Source: Anaerorhabdus furcosa
GTDB lineage: Bacteria > Bacillota_I > Bacilli_A > Erysipelotrichales > Erysipelotrichaceae
NCBI RefSeq assembly: GCF_900167375.1
Contig: NZ_FUWY01000007.1
Coordinates: 1-64,000, forward strand
Direction: 5' to 3'
DNA: 64,000 bases
The notes below the pieces were generated by a model. The model was not told the origin of the DNA. It saw only the letters and a program-made list of their open reading frames with translations, and made no database searches. A program made the position numbers and the translations under genes. Below are positions 48,235-57,015 of this stretch, in pieces. The number at the start of each line of letters is the position of its first letter. Within the stretch, counting starts at the first letter, position 1.

Positions 48235-48642
48235 ATGGGATTAAAAGATAAATTAATGGGCTTCATCGCACCAGTTGATGATGAAGATATGGAAGAAGAA
48301 TTAGAATTCACTGAAGAAGAGGCTAGAACAATTAGCCAATATGAACAACCTAAATCAAAAGGGGTTACTAAAGTAAGCAGTGATACAAAAATGGTTTTAT
48401 TTGAACCAAGAAGTTTTGAAGAAGCAGAAGAAGTAGGACGTCATTTAAAAGAAAGACGCGCTGCAGTAGTTAATCTACACCGTCTTCAAAGAGAATATGC
48501 TCAAAGAACAATTGATTTCTTAACAGGTGTTGTATTTGCACTTGATGGAACTATTCAAAAAATTGGTCATAATGTAATTTTATGTACACCTCGTACAATT
48601 GGTGTTCATGGTGAAATTAGTTTAGACCAAGATGAAAACTAA
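48235..48642 (+). CDS. sepF: Cell division protein SepF
   Basis: 135 residues. SepF anchors FtsZ to the membrane in Gram-positive bacteria. The N-terminus (MGLKDKLMGFIAP) is the amphipathic membrane-binding helix, followed by an acidic linker and the SepF core from about residue 55 (MVLFEPRSFEEAEEVGRHLK, VNLHRLQREYAQRTIDFLTG). Overlaps ylmH by 11 bases. The cluster lacks ylmE and ylmG, which often lie between these genes. Confidence 0.96.
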   Translation: MGLKDKLMGFIAPVDDEDMEEELEFTEEEARTISQYEQPKSKGVTKVSSDTKMVLFEPRSFEEAEEVGRHLKERRAAVVNLHRLQREYAQRTIDFLTGVVFALDGTIQKIGHNVILCTPRTIGVHGEISLDQDEN

Positions 48643-49387
48643 CAATTCTTTGTTAGAACATTATAGAGGAAATGAATCATTTGTTGCGCGAGTGAATGAT
48701 TGGATTGAACAATCGCAAAGATATCATAAACCAGTCATGACACCCTTTCTAAATGAAGCAGAATGTGCTTTAGTAGAAAAAATATGTGGTAAGAAAATTC
48801 CTTATCGCATGGATGGTGGTTATTTAGATGCAACTTTAAAAAGAGTCGTCTTCTTTGATGAAGATGACTTTTCTCTTGTGGTTTGTTTATCTGCATCATT
48901 TAATACAAAGTTTGAATCCATAGGACATCGTGATGTTTTGGGTGCTTTAATGAACATTGGAATAGAACGTAACCAATTAGGTGATTTATGGGTAAATGAT
49001 GATTTAATTGTTTGTTATACAACTGAAAAACAAGCAGAATATATTATTCAAAATTGTACTAAAATTAAGCGTTCAACAATACAATTTAGGATTTCACCAA
49101 AACATTATGAACAAATTATTAAGAAAGAGAAGTTTACAACTACCATTAGTAGTGAGCGATTGGATAACGTAGTTGGTGCAATGATCCAAAAATCACGTAA
49201 AATAGCACAAGAATATATCCTAAGTCAAAAAGTTAGGGTAAACCATGAAGTACTTGAGGAAACAAGTAAATTGTGTAATAATGGTGATACGATTTCGATA
49301 CGAGGAGTGGGGAAATTTATCTATTTGGGTAAACTTAAAACAACTCGAAAAGACCGTATTTTAATTGAATTTGAAAAGTATAGTTAA
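48632..49387 (+). CDS. ylmH: S4-domain RNA-binding protein YlmH
   Basis: 251 residues. N-terminal YlmH-type region (FLNEAECALVEKICG ... VVFFDEDDF and DVLGALMNIGIERNQLGDLW), then a C-terminal S4 domain (about 178-251, LDNVVGAMIQKSRKIAQEYI and GDTISIRGVGKFIYLG). YlmH binds ribosome-associated RNA and takes part in ribosome rescue in Bacillus. Position between sepF and divIVA is conserved. Confidence 0.93.
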   Translation: MKTNNSLLEHYRGNESFVARVNDWIEQSQRYHKPVMTPFLNEAECALVEKICGKKIPYRMDGGYLDATLKRVVFFDEDDFSLVVCLSASFNTKFESIGHRDVLGALMNIGIERNQLGDLWVNDDLIVCYTTEKQAEYIIQNCTKIKRSTIQFRISPKHYEQIIKKEKFTTTISSERLDNVVGAMIQKSRKIAQEYILSQKVRVNHEVLEETSKLCNNGDTISIRGVGKFIYLGKLKTTRKDRILIEFEKYS

Positions 49388-49399
49388 GGAGTGATTTTT

Positions 49400-49879
49400 G
49401 TGGCGAAGATTAAACCGGAATTTCGCATGATGAAAAATGGTTATGATCGATTTGCAGTAGATGATGCTATTGAAGAATATGCTACAGAAATTGAAACTTT
49501 AGAAAGTAAGCTTGCGCTATACGAAAAAGAGATTCAAGATTTATCTGAACAGTTGAATTCAGTACGAAATCGATATCAAGTCATTGTCAGTGAGTTATCA
49601 ATAAAAGAGAAGGCTGCTGATGATATTGCTAGACTTGCATTAAAGGAAGCTAATATTATTATTGATTCAGCGCAATCCAATGCGGATTCAATTGTAAGAG
49701 AAGCACTTTCAACTGCTCGCATCATCTTATCTGATTTATCACGTATCTCTATTGATGCAAGTGTAATGAAAGATGAAATGCATGAGCAACTAACACAACT
49801 TATTCAAGCGATTGATGACTTTGAAATTCCAAAGTTACCAGAAGTTGAATGGATAAAAGATTTTGAATTTAAAAAGTAA
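49400..49879 (+). CDS. divIVA: DivIVA-family cell-pole protein
   Basis: 159 residues from GTG 49400, eight bases after AAGGAG. The N-terminal lipid-binding domain FRMMKNGYDRFAVDDAIEEYATEI precedes a long coiled coil (about 30-125). DivIVA marks curved membrane and organises septum and poles. Directly downstream of ylmH; the ileS T-box leader follows at once. Confidence 0.92.
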   Translation: MAKIKPEFRMMKNGYDRFAVDDAIEEYATEIETLESKLALYEKEIQDLSEQLNSVRNRYQVIVSELSIKEKAADDIARLALKEANIIIDSAQSNADSIVREALSTARIILSDLSRISIDASVMKDEMHEQLTQLIQAIDDFEIPKLPEVEWIKDFEFKK

Positions 49880-49889
49880 AGATTAAGAC

Positions 49890-50092
49890 ATGCTACTTAT
49901 AGTTGATGATAGAGAGTCTATGGTTGGTGGAAATAGATAGAGAGTATAAGATAGATATCACTTATGAACTGATTTCTTGAAACAAGTAGAGAAATTCGTA
50001 TTCCGCGTTAAGGAATTGAGGGCATAGAGAAATCTATGAACTAAGGTGGTACCGCGTACAACACGTCCTTAGATGATAGGGACGTTTTTTTT
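49890..50092 (+). promoter_or_regulatory. T-box leader, tRNA-Ile specific
   Basis: The stem I distal loop is TCTATGGTTGGTGGAAATAGA-like (49918-49937). The specifier is ATC (49957-49959). The T-box AAGGTGGTACCGCG is at 50043-50056. The terminator ACGTCCTT / AGGGACGT with T run is at 50063-50092. Matches ileS downstream. Confidence 0.94.
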
Positions 50093-50116
50093 ATTTAATT
50101 AAAGGAGGAAGTAAAT

Positions 50117-52834
50117 ATGGATTACAAAGACACACTATTAATGCCAAAAACAGATTTTGAAATGAGAGGGAATTTACCTACAAAGGAACCTGGAATTTTA
50201 GAGAGATGGGAAAAAGATGATCATTACAACCAAATTCTAAAAGCACATGAGGGTGAACCATTGTATGTGCTTCATGATGGTCCTCCATATGCAAATGGAA
50301 ACTTACATGCAGGAACTGGAATGAATCGTGTTATTAAGGATATTATTAATCGTTCGCATGCAATGCATGGGTTTTATACTCCATTCTTTCCAGGATGGGA
50401 TACTCATGGGTTACCAATTGAAAATGCAATTCAAAAACTAGGGGTAAATAGAAAAGAAATGCCAGTAGCAGACTTCAGAAAGAAATGTGAAGAATATGCA
50501 TATGAGCAAATCGAAATTCAAAAATCAACAATGAAACGATTGGGAACAATCGCTGATTTTGATCATCCTTATATCACATTAAAGAAAGAATTTGAAAGTA
50601 GACAAATCGATGCATTTGCAAAGATGGCTCTTGATGGATTAATTTATCAAGGACTTAAACCAATTTATTGGTCACCAGCTGCTGAAACTGCAATTGCTGA
50701 TTCTGAAATTGTTTATATCGATAAGAAGGATCCTACAATTTATGTAGCTTTTGATGTATTGGATGGTAAAGGTGTACTTGAAGGTGATGAAAGATTTGTT
50801 ATTTGGACAACGACTCCTTGGACAATTCCTGCAAACTTAGCAATCTGTTTAAATGAAGCATTTGATTATGCAGTTGTACAAACAGAAAAAGGAAAACTTA
50901 TTTTCTTAGAAAATAAAGTAGATGAGCTATTAGCGAAATTTGGTTTAACCAATCAAGGCATTTTAAAAACATTTAAAGGTAAAGAGTTAGAATACATTAC
51001 AGTTAAACATCCTTTCTATCCAGAGAGACCTTCACTTATTATCTTGGGTAACCATGTTACTGATGAAGATGGTACAGGTGCTGTTCATACAGCTCCAGGG
51101 CATGGTGCAGATGACTTCTATGTTGGAATGAAATATGGGTTAAAAGCATATTGTCCAGTAGATGAAAAAGGCTGCATGATGAAAGAAGCGGGTGATTTCT
51201 TAGAAGGTTTATTTGTTGATGATGCAAATAAAGTCGTAGGGCAAAAACTAGATGAACTTGGAAACTTAATTCACCTTGAATTTGTTACTCATAGTTATCC
51301 TCATGATGAAAGATTAAAAAGACCAATTATTTTCCGTGCAACAGTTCAATGGTTTGCATCAATTGATAAAATCAGAGAAAAACTACTTGAACAAATCAAA
51401 TCAGTTCGTTGGGAAAACGAATGGGGAGAAGTTCGTTTATTTAATATGATTAAAGATCGTGGTGACTGGTGTATTTCTCGTCAACGTTTATGGGGATTAC
51501 CAATTCCTATTATCTACAATGAAGATGATTCACCAATCATGGAGAAAGAAGTATTTGAACATATTTCAAAACTCATCTATGAAAAGGGAAGTAATGTATG
51601 GTTCGAAAGTGATGTAAAGGATTTATTACCTGAAGGATATACAAATCCTAAATCACCAAATGGTAACTTTAGAAAAGAAAAAGATATCATGGATGTTTGG
51701 TTTGACTCTGGAAGTTCACATAATGAACTTGAAGCTAGAGGATTACCATATCCAGCAGATTTATATTTTGAAGGATCAGATCAATACCGTGGCTGGTTTA
51801 ACTCTTCATTAATCATCGGTACTGCAATTCATGGACAAGCACCTTATAAGAATGTACTATCTCATGGTTATGTATGTGATTCAAAGGGTGAAAAAATGAG
51901 TAAATCGATTGGGAATGTAGTTAATCCAATGGATGTAATTAATAAATTGGGTGCTGATATTTTCCGTTTATGGGCGACTACAGTAGATTTTAAACAAGAT
52001 ATGCGTATTGGAGATGAAAACTTGAAACAAGTTTCTGAACAATATCGTAAAGTACGTAATACGTTTAAATTTATGTTAGGAAATGTGAATGCTGAAGATT
52101 TTGATCCAAAGAAAGATCGAGTATCTTATGAAGATTTAACACCTGTTGATCAATACATTGAAGTCTTATTGAATGATGTTCTTAAAGCAGTAAGAGATAA
52201 CTATATGAAGTTTGATTTCCTTGCAGCAGCAGGGGCATTGATGAACCTAATGACAAATGAGTTAAGTAGTTACTATTTAGACTTTACAAAAGATATTCTT
52301 TATATCGAGAAGAAAGATAGCTTACGTCGTAGACAAGTTCAAACAGTGATTTGGGATGCGATTGATACACTTGCCAAATGTTGGGCACCATCTCTTGTCT
52401 ATACAATGGATGAGGTTTGGAGTATGTTTAGCAATGATGAAGCAGACTCTGTTCACTACACTCATTTCCCTGAAGTTAAACATTTTGATAATGCAGAGGT
52501 ATTAAAAGATACATTTGCTAAAATGCATGAAATTCGTGATGAAGCACTGAAAGCATTAGAGTTAGCACGTGCGGATAAAGTAATTGGCAAACCATTAGAA
52601 GCTGAATTAACAATCGAATGTAGTAAAGAAGATCAAGACTTACTTGAAACTACATTGAATGGTAAAGTTGCACAATGGTTAATTGTAAGCAAAGTCACAT
52701 TTGTAAATAAAGCAGAAAGAAAGATTACTGTAACTCCTGCAAAAGGAACAGTATGTCCTCGTTGTTGGAATATAACAGAAGATCACGAGGAAGATGGACT
52801 TTGTGTACGCTGCCAACATGTATTAAATGATTAA
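50117..52834 (+). CDS. ileS: Isoleucyl-tRNA synthetase
   Basis: 905 residues, class Ia. The ATP site usually written HIGH reads HAGT here (in PPYANGNLHAGTGMNR, about 57-72), so the second His is Thr. GWDTHGLPIE, the editing domain (VIWTTTPWTIPANLA), DVWFDSGSSH and the second signature KMSKSIGNVV are normal. The C-terminal zinc finger has CPRC and CVRC. AAAGGAGG ribosome site. It is controlled by the Ile T-box and overlaps the next gene by eight bases. Confidence 0.97.
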   Translation: MDYKDTLLMPKTDFEMRGNLPTKEPGILERWEKDDHYNQILKAHEGEPLYVLHDGPPYANGNLHAGTGMNRVIKDIINRSHAMHGFYTPFFPGWDTHGLPIENAIQKLGVNRKEMPVADFRKKCEEYAYEQIEIQKSTMKRLGTIADFDHPYITLKKEFESRQIDAFAKMALDGLIYQGLKPIYWSPAAETAIADSEIVYIDKKDPTIYVAFDVLDGKGVLEGDERFVIWTTTPWTIPANLAICLNEAFDYAVVQTEKGKLIFLENKVDELLAKFGLTNQGILKTFKGKELEYITVKHPFYPERPSLIILGNHVTDEDGTGAVHTAPGHGADDFYVGMKYGLKAYCPVDEKGCMMKEAGDFLEGLFVDDANKVVGQKLDELGNLIHLEFVTHSYPHDERLKRPIIFRATVQWFASIDKIREKLLEQIKSVRWENEWGEVRLFNMIKDRGDWCISRQRLWGLPIPIIYNEDDSPIMEKEVFEHISKLIYEKGSNVWFESDVKDLLPEGYTNPKSPNGNFRKEKDIMDVWFDSGSSHNELEARGLPYPADLYFEGSDQYRGWFNSSLIIGTAIHGQAPYKNVLSHGYVCDSKGEKMSKSIGNVVNPMDVINKLGADIFRLWATTVDFKQDMRIGDENLKQVSEQYRKVRNTFKFMLGNVNAEDFDPKKDRVSYEDLTPVDQYIEVLLNDVLKAVRDNYMKFDFLAAAGALMNLMTNELSSYYLDFTKDILYIEKKDSLRRRQVQTVIWDAIDTLAKCWAPSLVYTMDEVWSMFSNDEADSVHYTHFPEVKHFDNAEVLKDTFAKMHEIRDEALKALELARADKVIGKPLEAELTIECSKEDQDLLETTLNGKVAQWLIVSKVTFVNKAERKITVTPAKGTVCPRCWNITEDHEEDGLCVRCQHVLND

Positions 52835-53036
52835 ACCTGGGAAATATGTTCACTTCAAAGGAAAAGAGTATGAAGTGATTGGTATTGCAAAACATTCTGA
52901 GACGCTTGAAGAAATGGTTGTCTATCGACAACTGTATGGTGCACAAGAATACTGGGTTAGACCAGTCTCTATGTGGGATGAAGAAGTGAATCGCGATGGA
53001 TATTGTGGTCCAAGATTTAGAAAAATTGAAGAATGA
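52827..53036 (+). CDS. DUF1653 domain protein
   Basis: 69 residues. GKYVHFKGKEYEVIGIAKHS and VVYRQLYGAQEYWVRPVSMW are the full DUF1653 signature, a small beta-barrel family of unknown role. It starts inside the end of ileS and so is translationally coupled to it. Confidence 0.9.
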   Translation: MIKPGKYVHFKGKEYEVIGIAKHSETLEEMVVYRQLYGAQEYWVRPVSMWDEEVNRDGYCGPRFRKIEE

Positions 53037-53072
53037 AAAAGATGGGGCTAGTATAAGTAGCCTCATCTTTTA
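53037..53072. terminator. Bidirectional terminator after the ileS unit
   Basis: AAAGATGGGGCTA / TAGCCTCATCTTT stem with one G-T pair and a 7-base loop, flanked by A and T runs. Confidence 0.85.
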
Positions 53073-53744
53073 TGTGTGTTGTGTGTTGGGTGAGTGTATA
53101 GCGTTTTGCTTAAGTTGTTTTAAATCGTTGATAAGATAGCCATTTTCTTTTTTTATTAAGATTTTTTCATGGCATAATTCACTGAGTATTCTAAACATAT
53201 GGCGATAGCTCAATCCTATTGAAGAAGCGACATCAGTTAATACATCACTGAAGATTCCTTTATGGGATGATTCGAGGATATAGGAACAAAGTCTTTGTTT
53301 TCCAGTATACAGTGAGGATGATACAAAGTTACTGGAACTTCTTACTAGATTAACTGAGAGTTGAGAACAAAGTTGTTCGATAAATATTAAACTTTGCTTT
53401 AGTACATGGATATTGGAATCAAATGGAATCGCAATGCATTCAAATTCAGTAAGAGCAATAAGAGAAGCTGTTGCATTGGGTGTGTTGGACATCATTTCTA
53501 TACCACCAATGATTCCCGATGAAACAAAATAACATAGAACTAAATGATTACCATTGGGTGATGAACAACATACTTTTGCTTTACCACGCAGTACAATACC
53601 CAACCAAGTAATGGGATATCCTTCCTGATAGATAGTCTCACCTGGTAGATAATTTAGAACGAAAAGAGAACTCAATTCATTTGAATTAATTCCCATTTTT
53701 TTTAATAGGTCTTCATGACTTGTGGATAGATTTGACTTTCTCAT
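53070..53744 (-). CDS. Crp/Fnr-family regulator, YeiL-like
   Basis: 224 residues from ATG 53744, after GAGGA. The cyclic-nucleotide-like barrel (about 30-130, LPGETIYQEGYPITWLGIVL and GNHLVLCYFVSSGIIGGIEM) precedes a winged helix (about 165-215, DVLTDVASSIGLSYRHMFRI). There is no FeS cysteine cluster at the N-terminus. Divergent from the DMT transporter gene with a 107-base gap, so it likely controls it. Confidence 0.87.
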   Translation of the reverse strand: MRKSNLSTSHEDLLKKMGINSNELSSLFVLNYLPGETIYQEGYPITWLGIVLRGKAKVCCSSPNGNHLVLCYFVSSGIIGGIEMMSNTPNATASLIALTEFECIAIPFDSNIHVLKQSLIFIEQLCSQLSVNLVRSSSNFVSSSLYTGKQRLCSYILESSHKGIFSDVLTDVASSIGLSYRHMFRILSELCHEKILIKKENGYLINDLKQLKQNAIHSPNTQHT

Positions 53745-53851
53745 AAGCTTTCCTCGTGCAATTATCATAACAAACTAATATAAGAAGTCATAGGACAAAT
53801 GTCATATAAGCTGACCTCAAAGTTATCTTACAATGAGATAGAGGTGAAAAT

Positions 53852-54811
53852 ATGATTACATTATTAGCGTTATGTACAGGGTTTATTTTGGCTATTATGA
53901 TTACACTAAACGGACAATTAACACAAACATACAATATGTTTCTTGCGATTGTCATTATCCATGTTGTAGGGGTGCTATTTGCACTTTGTCTATGTCTAAT
54001 AAAGAAAATCAAATTAGATTTATTTTATGTTAAACCAAGATGGTTGTATCTGGGGGGAGCAATTGGTGTTTTTACTACGATTGCAAATAACGTATCATTT
54101 GGACAAATTAGTATGACCAGTATTATTGCGTTAGGATTATTTGGACAGTTGATGATTTCAGTTGTGGTGGACACTTTCGGTTTATTTAAAATGGAGAAAA
54201 GAAGTTTTAAAAAATCGAATCTTGTTATTTTAATTTTTGCATTACTCGGTATTTTAATGATGCTAGATAATTCAGTTTGGCAGGGTAAGGTTGCAGTATT
54301 CATGTCCATTGCAGCAGGTGTGTCAGTTGTTATGAATCGAACTGTTAATGCACAACTGGCTCAACACATTGGTGATTTACCTAGCTCATTGGTAAATCAT
54401 CTTGTAGGATTACCCATTACAATCATTATTCTAGTTTTTGTTTATCAAATGAGATGGGTACCACTTAATTATTCACTGAGTCTAAATCCACTTATCTACT
54501 TGGGTGGAGCATTGGGTGTTATCACGGTTGTATTATCAAACATAACAGTATATAAAATACCAGCATTTAAACTTACTGTGCTCGTCTTTGTTTCACAACT
54601 GTTTACTGGTATTTGTGTTGATTTATTATTTGGATTAAACATAGACAATGCTTCTTTTAAGGGAGGAATTGTTGTTGCATTAGGAATTGTAATAGGTCTA
54701 ATCATTGAAAGAGTTATGAAGGAAAGAGAAAGAAAAGAAGAAGAGAGCGAAGTAAGATTAAAAAGACTGGAAGAAATTCATTTTGAAAGGGTATATAAAA
54801 AGTTTAAGTAA
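53852..54811 (+). CDS. DMT-superfamily transporter, YdcZ/DUF606 type
   Basis: 319 residues, ten membrane segments in two homologous halves. Each half starts with the family pattern (LCTGFILAIMITLNGQL, and MSIAAGVSVVMNRTVNAQLA at about 150). A charged 35-residue cytoplasmic tail (MKERERKEEESE) ends the protein. Substrate unknown. The two-domain form is one chain here. Divergent regulator gene upstream. Confidence 0.88.
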   Translation: MITLLALCTGFILAIMITLNGQLTQTYNMFLAIVIIHVVGVLFALCLCLIKKIKLDLFYVKPRWLYLGGAIGVFTTIANNVSFGQISMTSIIALGLFGQLMISVVVDTFGLFKMEKRSFKKSNLVILIFALLGILMMLDNSVWQGKVAVFMSIAAGVSVVMNRTVNAQLAQHIGDLPSSLVNHLVGLPITIIILVFVYQMRWVPLNYSLSLNPLIYLGGALGVITVVLSNITVYKIPAFKLTVLVFVSQLFTGICVDLLFGLNIDNASFKGGIVVALGIVIGLIIERVMKERERKEEESEVRLKRLEEIHFERVYKKFK

Positions 54812-54822
54812 TCACTTAAACT
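54795..54822 (-). terminator. Terminator between convergent genes
   Basis: AGTTTAAGT / ACTTAAACT stem with a 4-base loop. On the minus strand a T run follows. It covers both stop codons. Confidence 0.75.
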
Positions 54823-55612
54823 CAATTTCTGTTACAACAGGATAATGATCAGATGGATATAAACCTTCAAATTCATCTCTAATAATATGTGTGGATAATA
54901 CTCTAAACTCTTTTCCTACGAAAATATAATCAATTGGAAGCTTGCTTTCTTTTAATCGACCACTACCATAATGCATCGTATTGGATATATCTATATTTTT
55001 ATAAACACTAAATAATGGATAAATTGGATTATTCAATAAGGCTTTTACAGCATTGGATTCAATGTTTGTATTCAAATCACCCATTAGAACAATATTCTTA
55101 ATATTCGTATCTTTTGCAATACTTTCAATTAATATCTTTGTTTCTTTATTTCTATTAAAAGGCAAAAGATGATCAAGGTGCGTATTAAATATCCACAATA
55201 CATCTTTTGTTTTCTTGTCTTCTAATTTAGCCATAGTACAAATCCTAGGGAAAGGTGAAAAGAACAGGCGACTTCCTTTCTTATCTGGGGAATTAGAAAG
55301 CCAAAAGGTTCGATATTCTAAACAATTGAATTTATCTTTTTTAAAGAAAATATCAGTTCTTTCGCTAGATTCTTTGGGTTTCTTATTCCTTGGAGAGCCA
55401 ACAGTTGTATAGATACTCTTTAATGGTGCTAAGGATTTAGCCATTTCAATTGTATATTCTTGTACACCCAAAATATCAGCATCGATTTCCTTTATACACT
55501 CCATGACCGCGTCTTTCCGTGTTTGCCAACGAAGGAACTTACGAGTAAGGGGCATATCATTTTTAAGATTAAATGTTGCAATTCGATAAGTACTCATTTT
55601 TATCACCAACAT
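54812..55612 (-). CDS. Endonuclease/exonuclease/phosphatase-family hydrolase
   Basis: About 266 residues. RIATFNLKND near the start, DILGVQEYT (metal-binding Glu), WIFNTHLDH, LMGDLNTN and a C-terminal SDHYPVVTEIEF are the EEP-fold catalytic motifs. The start is set at ATG 55612, after AAGGAG; an internal ATG at 55597 is an alternative. There is no signal peptide. Substrate (nucleic acid, phospholipid or sugar phosphate) unknown. Confidence 0.88.
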   Translation of the reverse strand: MLVIKMSTYRIATFNLKNDMPLTRKFLRWQTRKDAVMECIKEIDADILGVQEYTIEMAKSLAPLKSIYTTVGSPRNKKPKESSERTDIFFKKDKFNCLEYRTFWLSNSPDKKGSRLFFSPFPRICTMAKLEDKKTKDVLWIFNTHLDHLLPFNRNKETKILIESIAKDTNIKNIVLMGDLNTNIESNAVKALLNNPIYPLFSVYKNIDISNTMHYGSGRLKESKLPIDYIFVGKEFRVLSTHIIRDEFEGLYPSDHYPVVTEIEFK

Positions 55613-55686
55613 TATTATACTCCTTCTAACAATGATTGACACATGACTTTTGAATGGCTATGATTACTATACAGGAGTTGATAAGA

Positions 55687-56172
55687 ATGGAAATAGTAAA
55701 TGTAAGAATTGATGAACGTTTAGTTCATGCACAAGTAGCTGCAGTATGGGCATCAGCATTAAATGCAACAAGGATCATTGTCATTGATGATGGTGCAGCT
55801 CAAGATGAAGTTCAACAAGTAGCATTAAAGATGGCTTGTCCTAAATCGGTTAAGCTAACTATTTTAGCTGCAGATCGAGCTGTAGAAAAGCTGAAAGAAC
55901 CAGCTTATCCAGATGATCGTATTTTCATTGTTATGAAAGGAATTAAAACGTTAAATAAAATTACTAAAATGGGGTATATCTTCCCGGAAGTTAATATTGG
56001 TAATTTGAATGATAAAGAAGGTGGCATACAAATTCGACGTTCAGTACGTTTAAGTGATGAACAAATTGCACTAATTCTTGATCTACATGAAAAGGGTATT
56101 AAATTTGTATCGCAACTTGTGCCGTCCGAGGATAAAGTAAATCTAATTGATTTAATAAAAGAAAAGGTCTAG
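55687..56172 (+). CDS. PTS mannose/sorbose-family EIIB component, standing alone
   Basis: 161 residues from ATG 55687, after AGGAG. The phospho-His motif RIDERLVHAQVAAVWASAL (His about 15) matches the RIDxRLxHGQV pattern of mannose-family IIB domains, with Ala for Gly. Such domains pass phosphate from IIA to the sugar, but no IIA, IIC or IID gene lies near. It could serve a distant permease or a regulatory phospho-relay. Confidence 0.88.
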   Translation: MEIVNVRIDERLVHAQVAAVWASALNATRIIVIDDGAAQDEVQQVALKMACPKSVKLTILAADRAVEKLKEPAYPDDRIFIVMKGIKTLNKITKMGYIFPEVNIGNLNDKEGGIQIRRSVRLSDEQIALILDLHEKGIKFVSQLVPSEDKVNLIDLIKEKV

Positions 56173-56195
56173 TTCATTTATGAATTAGACCTTTT
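56162..56195. terminator. Bidirectional terminator
   Basis: AAAAGGTCTA-TTCA / TGAA-TAGACCTTTT with small bulges, shared by the IIB and Cof-type genes. Confidence 0.88.
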
Positions 56196-56979
56196 GAATG
56201 ATTTCTTTTATTTTGTTGATGATTGACCACTCATCATGATGGCCAATAACTTCTTTCGCAATTTTTTTAATATCGTCATGGGCGTTGCTTGGTGCATAGC
56301 TATGATCAGCATGTTCAAATAATTCTAAATCATTTAGATAATCCCCAAAGATAACAGTTTCATCGCGAGCAATATCCAATGCATTTTGAATTGTGATTAA
56401 TCCATGCCCTTTATTTACTTCCTTGTTGACAACATCAACCCATACATCAGCCGATAAGACAACACGAGGGTTGTCACTAAAGGGTTGAAGCGCGGGATAA
56501 ATATTATTTTCAGCACCACTTAAATCAAGGTAGCATATTTTTAACACATCTTCGTTTACTGCACATAAATCACTTACTTCTTCAAAATAAGAATAATAAT
56601 GATTGATTTCTTCCATTGCTTTTTCAGGGATTTCATTTACATTTTCTACAAAAGCTCTTGTTGGTGCACAAACCGTCATATAAATACCTGGATATTTTCT
56701 TCCTTCTTGAACAAAGAATTTATATTTATCAGGATTTATATTAGAAGAGTAAAGAACTTTTCCTTTTGAGATAACATAAGCACCATTATCACAAATAAAA
56801 CTAATCTTATCTTTAACAGGTTCAAACATTTGGGCAAGGCAACCGTATGAACGACCACTTGCAACAGCAAATTCCAATCCTTTAGCGTGAATTTCTTCGA
56901 TAACTTGGAAAATATCTTGAGGTAATTCTTTTTTACTATTGAGTAAACTACCATCCATATCTGTTACTATTAATCGCAT
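56185..56979 (-). CDS. Cof-type HAD phosphatase
   Basis: 264 residues. Motif I VTDMDGSLLNSKKELP, motif II in AVASGRSYGCLAQMF, motif III Lys in NKGHGLITIQNAL and motif IV IFGDYLNDLELFEHADHSYAPSNA. The type IIB cap lies between II and III. Cof-type enzymes hydrolyse sugar phosphates and similar compounds. GAGGT ribosome site. Confidence 0.92.
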   Translation of the reverse strand: MRLIVTDMDGSLLNSKKELPQDIFQVIEEIHAKGLEFAVASGRSYGCLAQMFEPVKDKISFICDNGAYVISKGKVLYSSNINPDKYKFFVQEGRKYPGIYMTVCAPTRAFVENVNEIPEKAMEEINHYYSYFEEVSDLCAVNEDVLKICYLDLSGAENNIYPALQPFSDNPRVVLSADVWVDVVNKEVNKGHGLITIQNALDIARDETVIFGDYLNDLELFEHADHSYAPSNAHDDIKKIAKEVIGHHDEWSIINKIKEIIQKV

Positions 56980-57015
56980 TATGTTACCTCACTTTACAAA
57001 ATATTATAGCATAAA

